Positions 32,806 through 39,589 of a stretch of 39,589 nucleotides of DNA are shown here, piece by piece. The notes beneath the pieces are model-generated. The model was not told the origin of the DNA and searched no databases. It saw nothing but the letters and a program-made list of their open reading frames with translations. The position numbers and the translations under genes were made by a program. Positions within the stretch are counted from its first letter, which is position 1, and each line of letters opens with the position of its first letter. The DNA comes from Alphaproteobacteria bacterium (GTDB lineage Bacteria; Myxococcota_A; UBA796; GCA-2862545), in contig JACKER010000048.1 in assembly GCA_020632925.1 (NCBI GenBank), positions 1 to 39,589 on the forward strand, read 5' to 3'.

Positions 32806-35800
32806 ATGTCCTCCATCCGAGCGATCGCCATCTTCGACGACGTGTGCGAGCTCCCGGCCGAGCGACGCGCCGCCCGCGTCGAGGAGCTGTGTGGCGGAGA
32901 CACCGATCTGCGCGAGGTCGTCGAGCGCATGCTCCTCGAGGACGAGGGCACCGACGGCCTCCTCGACCGCACGGTCTCCCAGGGGGCCGCCCGCTGGATC
33001 GCCGAGGATCTGCTGCGCAGCCTGGCGGTCGGCCTCTCGAGCGACGTCGCACCGCCGATGCCCGAGCAGATCGGCCCCTACCCGGTCCTGGGGGTGCTCG
33101 GCGGCGGGGGCATGGGCATCGTCTACGAGGCGCAGCAGGCCAGACCCCGACGCTCGGTGGCGATCAAGGTCCTTCGCGAGCGGATGACGGAGCAGCTCGG
33201 GGACGCGCTGTTCGAGCAGGAGACGGAGGCGCTCGGGGCGCTGCTGCATCCCGCGATCCCGCAGATCTACGAGGCCGGGACGGTCGGTGGGCAACGGTAC
33301 CTGGTGATGGAGCTGGTGCGCGGGCAGACGCTGGATCTCGCCGTCGGCGGCCGCTCCCGCACCGAGCGCCTCGAGCTGCTGGTCCGCATCTGCGACGGCG
33401 TGGCGTACGCGCACGAAGCCGGCTTCGTGCACTGTGACCTGAAGCCCGCGAACATCCTCGTCACCGGCACGGGTCAACCGAAGATCCTCGACTTCGGCCT
33501 GTCTCGCCGCGACGGCGTGGCATCGACGCTGCGCGGGGGCACCCCCGCCTACATGAGCCCCGAGCAGCGGGACAACAGCGCGCCGATTGGTCCCGCGACC
33601 GACATCTGGGCCCTCGGCGTGGTGGCGACCCAGGTGCTCACCGACGCGCTGCCGGGTGTGGCTCCACCGCTCCCGCCCGATCTGCAGGCCGTCGTCGATC
33701 GGTGCCTCGCCCTCGATCCTCGCGACCGCTACGCGTCCGCGTCCTCGCTCGGCGCCGATCTCGCTCGGGTCCGCGACCACCTGCCGGTCTCCGCTCGTCG
33801 GACCCCACCGCTGCACCGGGCGAGGCTCTTCCTCCGCCGTCACCGCCTCCCGGCGGCGATCGTGGGCGGCGTGGCGACCCTGTCGGTGCTCGTCCTGCTC
33901 GGCACCCAGGCGGCGGCGGCGGTCATCGCGCGTCGTGCCCAGGCCGACCGGGTCGCGCGCGCCGCCGAGCGGCTCGAGCTGACGGAGCAGCGCCTGGACG
34001 CCCTCCACGCCGAGGGTCGCGACGCAGAGGCCCAGGCCATCTTCGAGTCCTTCCTCGCCCTGCCCGAGAACCGGGGCACGCCCAGCATCTCGCTCGCCTG
34101 GCTCCATCGCGCCGACCGCGCCCGGGAGGACGCGTCCGAAGAGACGAGGGCGCTCGCCGAGGCCTACGTCGCCGCCACGGATCCCGAGATGCAGCGTCAC
34201 GCCCTCGGACGGCTCGCGAGCGGGTTCGCGGAGCGCTGGCAGTGGGCTGCCCTGGCAGAGGCGACCCGGGTGCTGGCGAAGCTCGACGCCTCCGACCCCA
34301 CCAGCCACGAGCTCGCGTCCATGGCGCTGCTCGGACGCCGGGACCTCACGAGCGCCGCCGCGACCGAGACGCATGCAGGGCTCGCCCAGGTCCTTTCCCA
34401 CTGGTCGGTCGCCACGAGGACCGGGCACCACGCCAGGGCGGCCACCCCCGTCACGCTGGAGGGCGAGGCGCGCGTCGCGTTGGTCGACGACGCTGCTGGG
34501 CGCATCCTGCTCTGTCGACCCGACGGGGCGCTCACCCTGGCGCGGTCCATCGACAGCGGCGCGGTCGCCGTCCACGACCCATACCTGCCACAGGTCGTGC
34601 CCGGTGGGGCCGGTCTGGTGATCGCGAATCGGCGCGACACCGAGGAGCCCACGCTGTGGCAGATCCAGGACGACGCGCTGGTCGCCCGGGCCAGCTGGGA
34701 GGACCAGTGCGTGATGAGCGCCGTCGCGATCCCGGCGTCGGGGGGGCGACAGGTCGTCACCGGCAGCGGGCCCTACGCGCGACGGATGACGCTGCTGTCC
34801 GAGGCGGAGGGCTGGCGCGCGAGCATCGCCGATCCTGCCGTCGCGCGGGCCCGCTCGGACGTCCAGGACCTGCAGCTCGCAGACCTCGACGGCGACGGAG
34901 ATCCCGAGCTGATCGCCACCCTGGGTCCGTGGCGGGCCTACGACGTGCGTGTCTACGACGTCGACCCCCTGCGGCCGAAAGCGCAGCGCCAGCTCGGCTG
35001 GGTGGCGGGCACCGCGGTCCTGGATGGTACCGACCTCGTGGTCACCAAGAGCGACATCTACGAGAACACCTGGGTCTTCGGCGAGAAGGAGCCATTCGGG
35101 GAGCCCCCGGGTCTGATTCGTCTGCGCCTGAACGGCCAGGATCTGGACATCGTGGAACGCATCGCGCTGCGCTACCCGGGCCCCCATTCGACCGCGCTGC
35201 CGCTCGGGAGGGTGTTCACCGGGGACGTGGACGGGGACGGGCGAGACGATGTCGTCGCCCAGAACGGGGACGGGCTGCTCCTGCTCCTGCGGACGGACGA
35301 CGGGTGGGCGCAGCTGCAGATCCCCGCCCTCGATCCGGTGCTCGTGACGAACCTGGACGACGATCCGGCCGACGAGGTCGTGGTGACCCTGCTCGACCGC
35401 GAACGGGAGGTCTGGGTGCTCGGGACGCCCGAAGGGACGGCGTTGCCGCCCATCGAGCTCCCCGCGCCGGTGCCGGAGCCGCCGCCGCTGGTGGATCCGG
35501 TCACCATGCGCGTCTGGGCCCGCGCGATGGATCTGGTGCGGATGGGGCTCGGGGATCTGGCGGCATCCGCGCTGTCCCAGCACGCGGCGACCCAGCCCGC
35601 GGACACTGCGGCGGCGCTGCTCACGACGGCCGGGGAGCTCTGGCTCACCGCGCACGAGCCCGAGCTGGCGTCGCGGGCTTTCGAGGAGGCCGTGGGCTCG
35701 TCACGGTCGGACACGGAGACTCGGGTGCGCGCCATCTCCGGAGCCGCTGCCGCTCGATGGCAGGACCACGACGTGGCGGGGACCGTCCGCTGGTTGACCG

Positions 35801-37083
35801 ACGATCGCGCGGACACCCCGGCCATCCTGGCCCGACTGGGTCTGGACGAGGTCCCGGTGGCCGCGCCGAGCACGGTCCTGACCTTCCCCGGCTCCCTGCC
35901 GCCGCCCTGGTCCTCCGTCGCCCCGGAGTCCTTCGGCACCGAGCCCGCGAGCGACACCGTGCGTGTCACGGCGTTCGGTCACCAGTCGACGCTCGCCACC
36001 CTCCCCTTGCGACCGGTCGGCGACGAGCGGGGACTGGTGGTCGAGCTCGACGTGACGCACATCGAGCTGGCGTCCGGCATCCGGGTGGATCTCGTCGCGG
36101 GCGACCGTCACCCGATCGGGGTCGGCGTGTCGGGTCACGGGGGCGCCAACCGGACGGTGCGGTTCGCCGGCTGCCACTTCGAGGACTTGGCGCGGATCGG
36201 CGTCGATCAGCCGTTCGGCCCCGAGGGCAGCGCGCGCGAGACCCTGGAGCTCCGCATCCATCACCTCCCGGCGGCGGACGCGACCACGTGCGAGGTCCGC
36301 GACAGCAGCGGGCACACGCTGTACCGGGCTCGCTTCCCCGCCGACGTGCCGGCGTCCGGCGACTGGCACCTCGAGCTCGCCGCCTACCACGACGAAGGGT
36401 CCGAGACGGAGTCGATGAGCCAGCTCGCGCTTCGGAAGATCACGCTCGTCGGGCTGGAGGTGGCCCCGACCGACCCGAGCGCGCCCACCCACGAGGGCCG
36501 TCTGGACAGGGCCGTCCGCTACGCCCGGGCGCGAGATCCGGCTCCGGCCCGAGAGATCGTACGCGCGGTCCTCCGTGATCGCGACCCCACCGAGCTCGCC
36601 AGGCTCCGGCGCTACTTCCGCCAGGACCTGGACGCCATCGGTCCGGTCGTCGCGGAGGTGGACCGCGCCGCGTACCACGAGCTGGTGGTGGCCTCGATGG
36701 TGAACGCCTCCCGGTACTACCTGGACCCCGACGTCCGCGACGTGCTCACTTCACCGGAGATCGAGGAGCTACCGCTGCGGACGACGGCCGCGATGGCGCT
36801 CGCCTGGGGCCGGGTCCGCCTCTTCTACGCGCTGGGCCAGTCCGAGCGGGCCCTGGCCGAGCTCCAGCGGATCGTGCACGCTCCGCTCGGCGATCCGGAT
36901 GACGCCCCGGCGAACGCGAGCGAAGCGCACCTGATGTCCGCCCGGATCCTGTGGGAAGCCGGGCGGGCCGAGGAGGCGAGAGCCCACGCCCGAGCGTTCG
37001 TGGAGGCGAGCCCCTCGCCCGACCTGGCCGAACAGATCGTGTTGCGGCACCTCCCCGACCTGAGACCGCTCACGACCCGGTGA
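32806..37083 (+). CDS. Receptor-type Ser/Thr protein kinase with FG-GAP/propeller-like sensor half
   Basis: 1425 residues. The kinase domain (about 90-340) has LGGGGMGIVYEA (98-109), Lys121 in VAIKV, HCDLKPANI with Asp211 (HRD is HCD here, so a non-RD kinase), DFG at 229-231 and GTPAYMSPEQ. One membrane helix (about 349-373) follows. The remaining 1050 residues are predicted outside the cytoplasm. They contain FG-GAP/VCBS-like calcium-binding loops, LADLDGDGDPE (691-701), GDVDGDGRDD (806-815) and a weaker NLDDDPADEVVV, then a jelly-roll-like region and a helical C-terminus. CAGGAG lies about 4 bases before the ATG. It is divergent from the ECF sigma gene, most likely its kinase. The ligand is unknown. 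Confidence 0.85.
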   Translation: MSSIRAIAIFDDVCELPAERRAARVEELCGGDTDLREVVERMLLEDEGTDGLLDRTVSQGAARWIAEDLLRSLAVGLSSDVAPPMPEQIGPYPVLGVLGGGGMGIVYEAQQARPRRSVAIKVLRERMTEQLGDALFEQETEALGALLHPAIPQIYEAGTVGGQRYLVMELVRGQTLDLAVGGRSRTERLELLVRICDGVAYAHEAGFVHCDLKPANILVTGTGQPKILDFGLSRRDGVASTLRGGTPAYMSPEQRDNSAPIGPATDIWALGVVATQVLTDALPGVAPPLPPDLQAVVDRCLALDPRDRYASASSLGADLARVRDHLPVSARRTPPLHRARLFLRRHRLPAAIVGGVATLSVLVLLGTQAAAAVIARRAQADRVARAAERLELTEQRLDALHAEGRDAEAQAIFESFLALPENRGTPSISLAWLHRADRAREDASEETRALAEAYVAATDPEMQRHALGRLASGFAERWQWAALAEATRVLAKLDASDPTSHELASMALLGRRDLTSAAATETHAGLAQVLSHWSVATRTGHHARAATPVTLEGEARVALVDDAAGRILLCRPDGALTLARSIDSGAVAVHDPYLPQVVPGGAGLVIANRRDTEEPTLWQIQDDALVARASWEDQCVMSAVAIPASGGRQVVTGSGPYARRMTLLSEAEGWRASIADPAVARARSDVQDLQLADLDGDGDPELIATLGPWRAYDVRVYDVDPLRPKAQRQLGWVAGTAVLDGTDLVVTKSDIYENTWVFGEKEPFGEPPGLIRLRLNGQDLDIVERIALRYPGPHSTALPLGRVFTGDVDGDGRDDVVAQNGDGLLLLLRTDDGWAQLQIPALDPVLVTNLDDDPADEVVVTLLDREREVWVLGTPEGTALPPIELPAPVPEPPPLVDPVTMRVWARAMDLVRMGLGDLAASALSQHAATQPADTAAALLTTAGELWLTAHEPELASRAFEEAVGSSRSDTETRVRAISGAAAARWQDHDVAGTVRWLTDDRADTPAILARLGLDEVPVAAPSTVLTFPGSLPPPWSSVAPESFGTEPASDTVRVTAFGHQSTLATLPLRPVGDERGLVVELDVTHIELASGIRVDLVAGDRHPIGVGVSGHGGANRTVRFAGCHFEDLARIGVDQPFGPEGSARETLELRIHHLPAADATTCEVRDSSGHTLYRARFPADVPASGDWHLELAAYHDEGSETESMSQLALRKITLVGLEVAPTDPSAPTHEGRLDRAVRYARARDPAPAREIVRAVLRDRDPTELARLRRYFRQDLDAIGPVVAEVDRAAYHELVVASMVNASRYYLDPDVRDVLTSPEIEELPLRTTAAMALAWGRVRLFYALGQSERALAELQRIVHAPLGDPDDAPANASEAHLMSARILWEAGRAEEARAHARAFVEASPSPDLAEQIVLRHLPDLRPLTTR

Positions 37084-37088
37084 ACGCC

Positions 37089-37094
37089 TATACT
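37089..37094 (+). promoter_or_regulatory. Candidate -10 element before the metal-binding-repeat gene
   Basis: TATACT, 5 of 6 consensus, lies 38 bases before the ATG at 37132 in the only gap before that gene. No good -35 is visible at normal spacing, so the promoter may be extended or activator-dependent. Confidence 0.4.
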
Positions 37095-37131
37095 GGATGG
37101 GCGCCCAGGGTGCCCCCCACCCGCTTCCCGG

Positions 37132-38586
37132 ATGGCCGTCATGTTCCATCGTTCGTCGTGGATTCGCCTCGGCTTGCTCTGCTGTGGCCTGTTTCGAGCG
37201 CCCGCAGCCAACGCCACGTCCTTCAACGGGGGAGACTGGGGAGGAGCCGACCTGGTGGTGAGCCACGGGGACCGGCTGTCGGGCACGTTCACCAACGTGG
37301 GCCGCTTCGAGGTACCGGCAGGCGCCGTCGTGACCGTCGCGTCCAGGGTCCCACTCGAGATCGAGGCCGACACCATCGTCGTGGCCGGCACCATCGACGG
37401 GACCGGAGCCGGCGAGCCGGGCGGGCTGGGCACCTACGAGAGCTTCTGGATCGTCCCCTACTACCTGGGCGGAGTTCCGTACGTGTACTGCACCTCCGAC
37501 AACTACGCCTACTACCGGCACTGCCAGAGCGGCACCGGACCGGGGGGTGGACACTGCGGGCCCAGCGACGCGAACGGCGGTGGTGGGAGCTACGGCGGCC
37601 GGGGTGATGCGCCGGCCGGCGCTGTCTACGGCAGCGTGGATGCACCCAGCGATCGCCCCCTCGGGTCGGGTGGTGGTGGTGGCTCGTCCATCGACTGCGT
37701 CTACAGCACCTCCCAAGGTGGCAGGGGCGGGACCGGGGGTGGCTCGGTGGTCCTCCGCGCCCCCGTCGTCGCCATCGACGGGACCGTGACGGTCGCGGGA
37801 ACGGAGGGCCAGAGCGGGGTGCGCGGCATGAAGGGCGGAAGCGGGAGCGGCGGCAGCCTCGTGGTGTTCGCCGAGACGCTCACCGGAACGGGCGCCTTGG
37901 ACGCCGCTGGCGGCGTCAGCACCTCGGGCGCTCCAGTTCGCGGCGGGGGGGGACGCATCAAGGTCCTCTCCGTCTCGGGGAGGGTCGCGACCATGGACGC
38001 TGGGACGGGGACGGTCTACCAGCGGTCCTGCAGGTTCATGCCCAGCGAGGAGACGTGTGACGGCCTCGACAACGACTGCGACGGGCTCATCGACGACCAG
38101 GATCCCGAGACCCCCGGATGCGCGCCGCCACTCGATACAGACGGGGACAGGCTCCCGGACGCGGAAGAGGCGCGCGAGGGCACGGACCCCAACCTCGCCG
38201 ACACCGACGGCGACGGGGTCGACGATGGCATCGAGGTCTTCTTCGGCACCGATCCACTGTCCGCGTCCGGGCTCTCGCTCAGCGGCCCGGCGCCGGGCGT
38301 GGCGGGGGTGCCGAACACCTGGGAGGTGGCTGGCGCACAGCCAGGCGATCGCGTGTTCCTGGTCGCCGGGTCCACGCTCGGTCAGACCCGGGTTCCGGGG
38401 TGTGTCGGTGTGACCGTCGCGCTGGACACGCTGGGGCTGGTCGGCAACGCCACCGCCGACGCAGGCGGCGTGGCCACCATCGCCGTCTCCGTGCCTCCAG
38501 CCGCGGGGGGGCAGACGGCCTGGTTCCAGGCGGTCGCTCCCGCCGAGTGCGTCGTCAGCCTGCCGGCGCGGACCAGCTTCCCTTGA
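37132..38586 (+). CDS. Secreted protein with putative metal-binding repeats
   Basis: 484 residues with a signal peptide ending at PAANA. The N-terminal 280 residues are Gly/Ser/Asn-rich beta strands with many short repeats (GTGAG, GGGGSYGG, GGGGGSS), compatible with a beta-helix. CDGLDNDCDGLIDD (309-322) is a Put_metal-binding motif. DTDGDRLPD and DTDGDGVDD follow, of the thrombospondin type-3/calcium-binding kind. The end is a small Ig-like domain. Such proteins are typical of myxobacterial envelopes and surfaces. A second Met at 37141 is an alternative start. It follows the receptor kinase gene on the same strand. Function unknown; no enzymatic motif seen. Confidence 0.78.
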   Translation: MAVMFHRSSWIRLGLLCCGLFRAPAANATSFNGGDWGGADLVVSHGDRLSGTFTNVGRFEVPAGAVVTVASRVPLEIEADTIVVAGTIDGTGAGEPGGLGTYESFWIVPYYLGGVPYVYCTSDNYAYYRHCQSGTGPGGGHCGPSDANGGGGSYGGRGDAPAGAVYGSVDAPSDRPLGSGGGGGSSIDCVYSTSQGGRGGTGGGSVVLRAPVVAIDGTVTVAGTEGQSGVRGMKGGSGSGGSLVVFAETLTGTGALDAAGGVSTSGAPVRGGGGRIKVLSVSGRVATMDAGTGTVYQRSCRFMPSEETCDGLDNDCDGLIDDQDPETPGCAPPLDTDGDRLPDAEEAREGTDPNLADTDGDGVDDGIEVFFGTDPLSASGLSLSGPAPGVAGVPNTWEVAGAQPGDRVFLVAGSTLGQTRVPGCVGVTVALDTLGLVGNATADAGGVATIAVSVPPAAGGQTAWFQAVAPAECVVSLPARTSFP

Positions 38587-38721
38587 GCGTCTCGAGGGAC
38601 TCGCGAGTGCCGACCCGCGGACCGGGGGAGATGCTCTGTCGGTCACACGCCTGGTTGCGCGGCTCGCGTGGGGACGTGGGATGGGTCCCCGTGGGTTAGG
38701 GGGCCGAGCCCTGGAGAACGC

Positions 38722-39294
38722 ATGCTGACGACCCTCCTCCTCGCCTTCACCACCACCGCCTCCGCTGCGCGCGAGGGGACTTTGGTGTGGGCGGGGATCG
38801 ACTTCGGTCTGGTCCGCATGGTCGGGACTGGCGACTTCCGGGATCCCGAGCAGATCTTCCCCGGGTACCTCGACAAGTGGAACGGGCTGTTCGTCGAGGA
38901 GCAGATGGAGGTCCTCGCGAAGAAGGCCAAGGTGGAGTCGGTGTCGGCGAGCCTCTCGCACCTCGCCGACCTCCATCGGGCGGCCGATCCCGAGACCCAG
39001 ATCATCCGCGACGACAGCTTCCCGTTCACCGACGAGCTGCCGCGCGAGACGGTCATCGAACGGATCGGGTCCTACGAGCTGCGCGCCACCGAGGGCCTCG
39101 CGCTCACCCTCGTCGCCGATCAGCTCAACAAGCCGAACGAGCTCGGTTGCTTCTGGGTCGTCTCGTTCGACGTCGCGACCCGCGAGGTGAAGATGATGGA
39201 GCACACCTGCGAGCCGGCGCACGGGCTGGGCTTCCGGAACTACTGGTTCGGCGCCATCAAGAACGTGATCAAGCGCGTGGACGTGGCGCGATGA
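38722..39294 (+). CDS. Exported protein of unknown function, upstream of lolA
   Basis: 190 residues. MLTTLLLAFTTTASAA is a signal peptide (cut after about residue 16) with no lipobox. The mature part is mixed alpha/beta, with WAGIDFGLVRMVG near its start and SYELRATEGLALTLVADQLNKPNELGCFWVVSFDVATREV in the second half. GGAGA lies about 6 bases before the ATG. It ends in the ATGA overlap with lolA, so the two are translationally coupled. A role in envelope biogenesis or lipoprotein transport is suggested by that coupling only. A 135-base gap before it holds a 6-bp GGGGAC/GTCCCC inverted repeat (38670-38690) without a T tract. Confidence 0.7.
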   Translation: MLTTLLLAFTTTASAAREGTLVWAGIDFGLVRMVGTGDFRDPEQIFPGYLDKWNGLFVEEQMEVLAKKAKVESVSASLSHLADLHRAADPETQIIRDDSFPFTDELPRETVIERIGSYELRATEGLALTLVADQLNKPNELGCFWVVSFDVATREVKMMEHTCEPAHGLGFRNYWFGAIKNVIKRVDVAR

Positions 39295-39589
39295 TCGCCT
39301 GGCTCGCCCTCGCGGCGCACGCGGAGCCCGACCTGCAGGCCGCGGAGGCGCTGTGGTCCGGGCTGGCCTCCGTGCAGCACCTGCGGGCCGAGTTCACGCA
39401 GGTCCAGCGCCGCAAGCTGCTCAAGGCCCCGCTCACCTCGACCGGCGTGCTCGCGTTCGAGCGGCCGGACAAGCTGCGCTGGGAGGTCACGGGCGGCGCC
39501 TCCTCGGTGTTCGTGGTCTCCGGGACCGAGGTGAGCGCGAAGATGCCGGGCGTCGACCAGGTCGCGCGCATCGATCTCGCGACCCAGCC
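39291..39589 (+). CDS. lolA: LolA-like outer-membrane lipoprotein carrier (5' part, cut by window end)
   Basis: The first 99 codons are present. A short signal-like start (MIAWLALAAHA) leads to AEALWSGLASVQHLRAEFTQ and TSTGVLAFERPDKLRWEVTG, the hallmark first strands of LolA, which carries lipoproteins across the periplasm. The gene runs off the window at 39589. Its ATG overlaps the stop of the preceding exported protein in ATGA. A full LolA is about 200 residues, so roughly half is missing. The signal peptide is short and lacks a basic n-region, so the start should be treated with care. Confidence 0.8.
   Translation, partial: MIAWLALAAHAEPDLQAAEALWSGLASVQHLRAEFTQVQRRKLLKAPLTSTGVLAFERPDKLRWEVTGGASSVFVVSGTEVSAKMPGVDQVARIDLATQ

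Noticed and set aside
38670..38690. Intrinsic terminator after the metal-binding-repeat gene
   Set aside because: The GGGGAC/GTCCCC stem is only 6 bp, has a 9-base loop and no T tract.

Overview
The window is a very GC-rich, densely packed bacterial chromosome segment with no phage, transposase or CRISPR signals. Several features point to a myxobacterium or other Myxococcota relative. These are two large Ser/Thr protein kinases (one fused to an AAA/TPR-type region, one with a transmembrane segment and an FG-GAP-like sensor half), a NtrC-type sigma-54 regulator, a DUF2330 protein ending in a MYXO-CTERM-like tail (Cys, hydrophobic stretch, RRR), a 'CDGxDNDCDG' putative metal-binding protein, and a PfaC-like synthase fused to an acylglycerolphosphate acyltransferase. 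The assignment is inferred from gene content only.

Layout. (1) 0.3-9.5 kb is a surface polysaccharide locus: a Wza-like export protein, a short mannose-1-phosphate guanylyltransferase, a WbpM/PglF-type membrane 4,6-dehydratase, a GT4 glycosyltransferase, and a leftward operon rmlA-like > rmlB > GT2 > Wzx-like flippase. Polymerase, initiating phosphosugar transferase and co-polymerase are not in the window. (2) 9.5-12.1 kb holds a propeller-like protein of unknown function, a PBP4-type D-Ala-D-Ala carboxypeptidase and ndk. (3) 12.1-16.7 kb holds an unknown protein behind a kinase-AAA regulator, a small acidic protein, and tRNA-Val(CAC) with an intrinsic terminator. (4) 16.8-20.1 kb is a three-gene signalling set: an NtrC-like activator facing a receiver-only regulator plus histidine kinase operon. 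A good -24/-12 sigma-54 promoter candidate and two inverted repeats precede that operon. (5) 20.1-26.1 kb holds a lipoprotein, a SAM methyltransferase, the DUF2330 protein, a PhyH-type oxygenase and a berberine-bridge-type FAD oxidase.

(6) 26.1-32.2 kb is one 2052-residue protein ordered KS - chain-length factor - four hotdog (dehydratase-type) modules - acyltransferase (AGPAT). It resembles PfaC of polyunsaturated fatty acid synthases, but no ACP, malonyl transferase, ketoreductase or enoylreductase lies in the window. With the oxygenase, FAD oxidase and methyltransferase upstream it is the best candidate for an undescribed lipid pathway. (7) 32.2-37.1 kb is a divergent ECF sigma factor / receptor-kinase pair, likely one signalling unit. 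(8) 37.1-39.6 kb carries a secreted metal-binding-repeat protein, a small exported protein of unknown function and the start of lolA.

Five tail-to-tail gene pairs meet with 0-3 bp between stops or with overlaps, so transcription end signals between them are absent or unconventional. All promoter calls are by eye and tentative.
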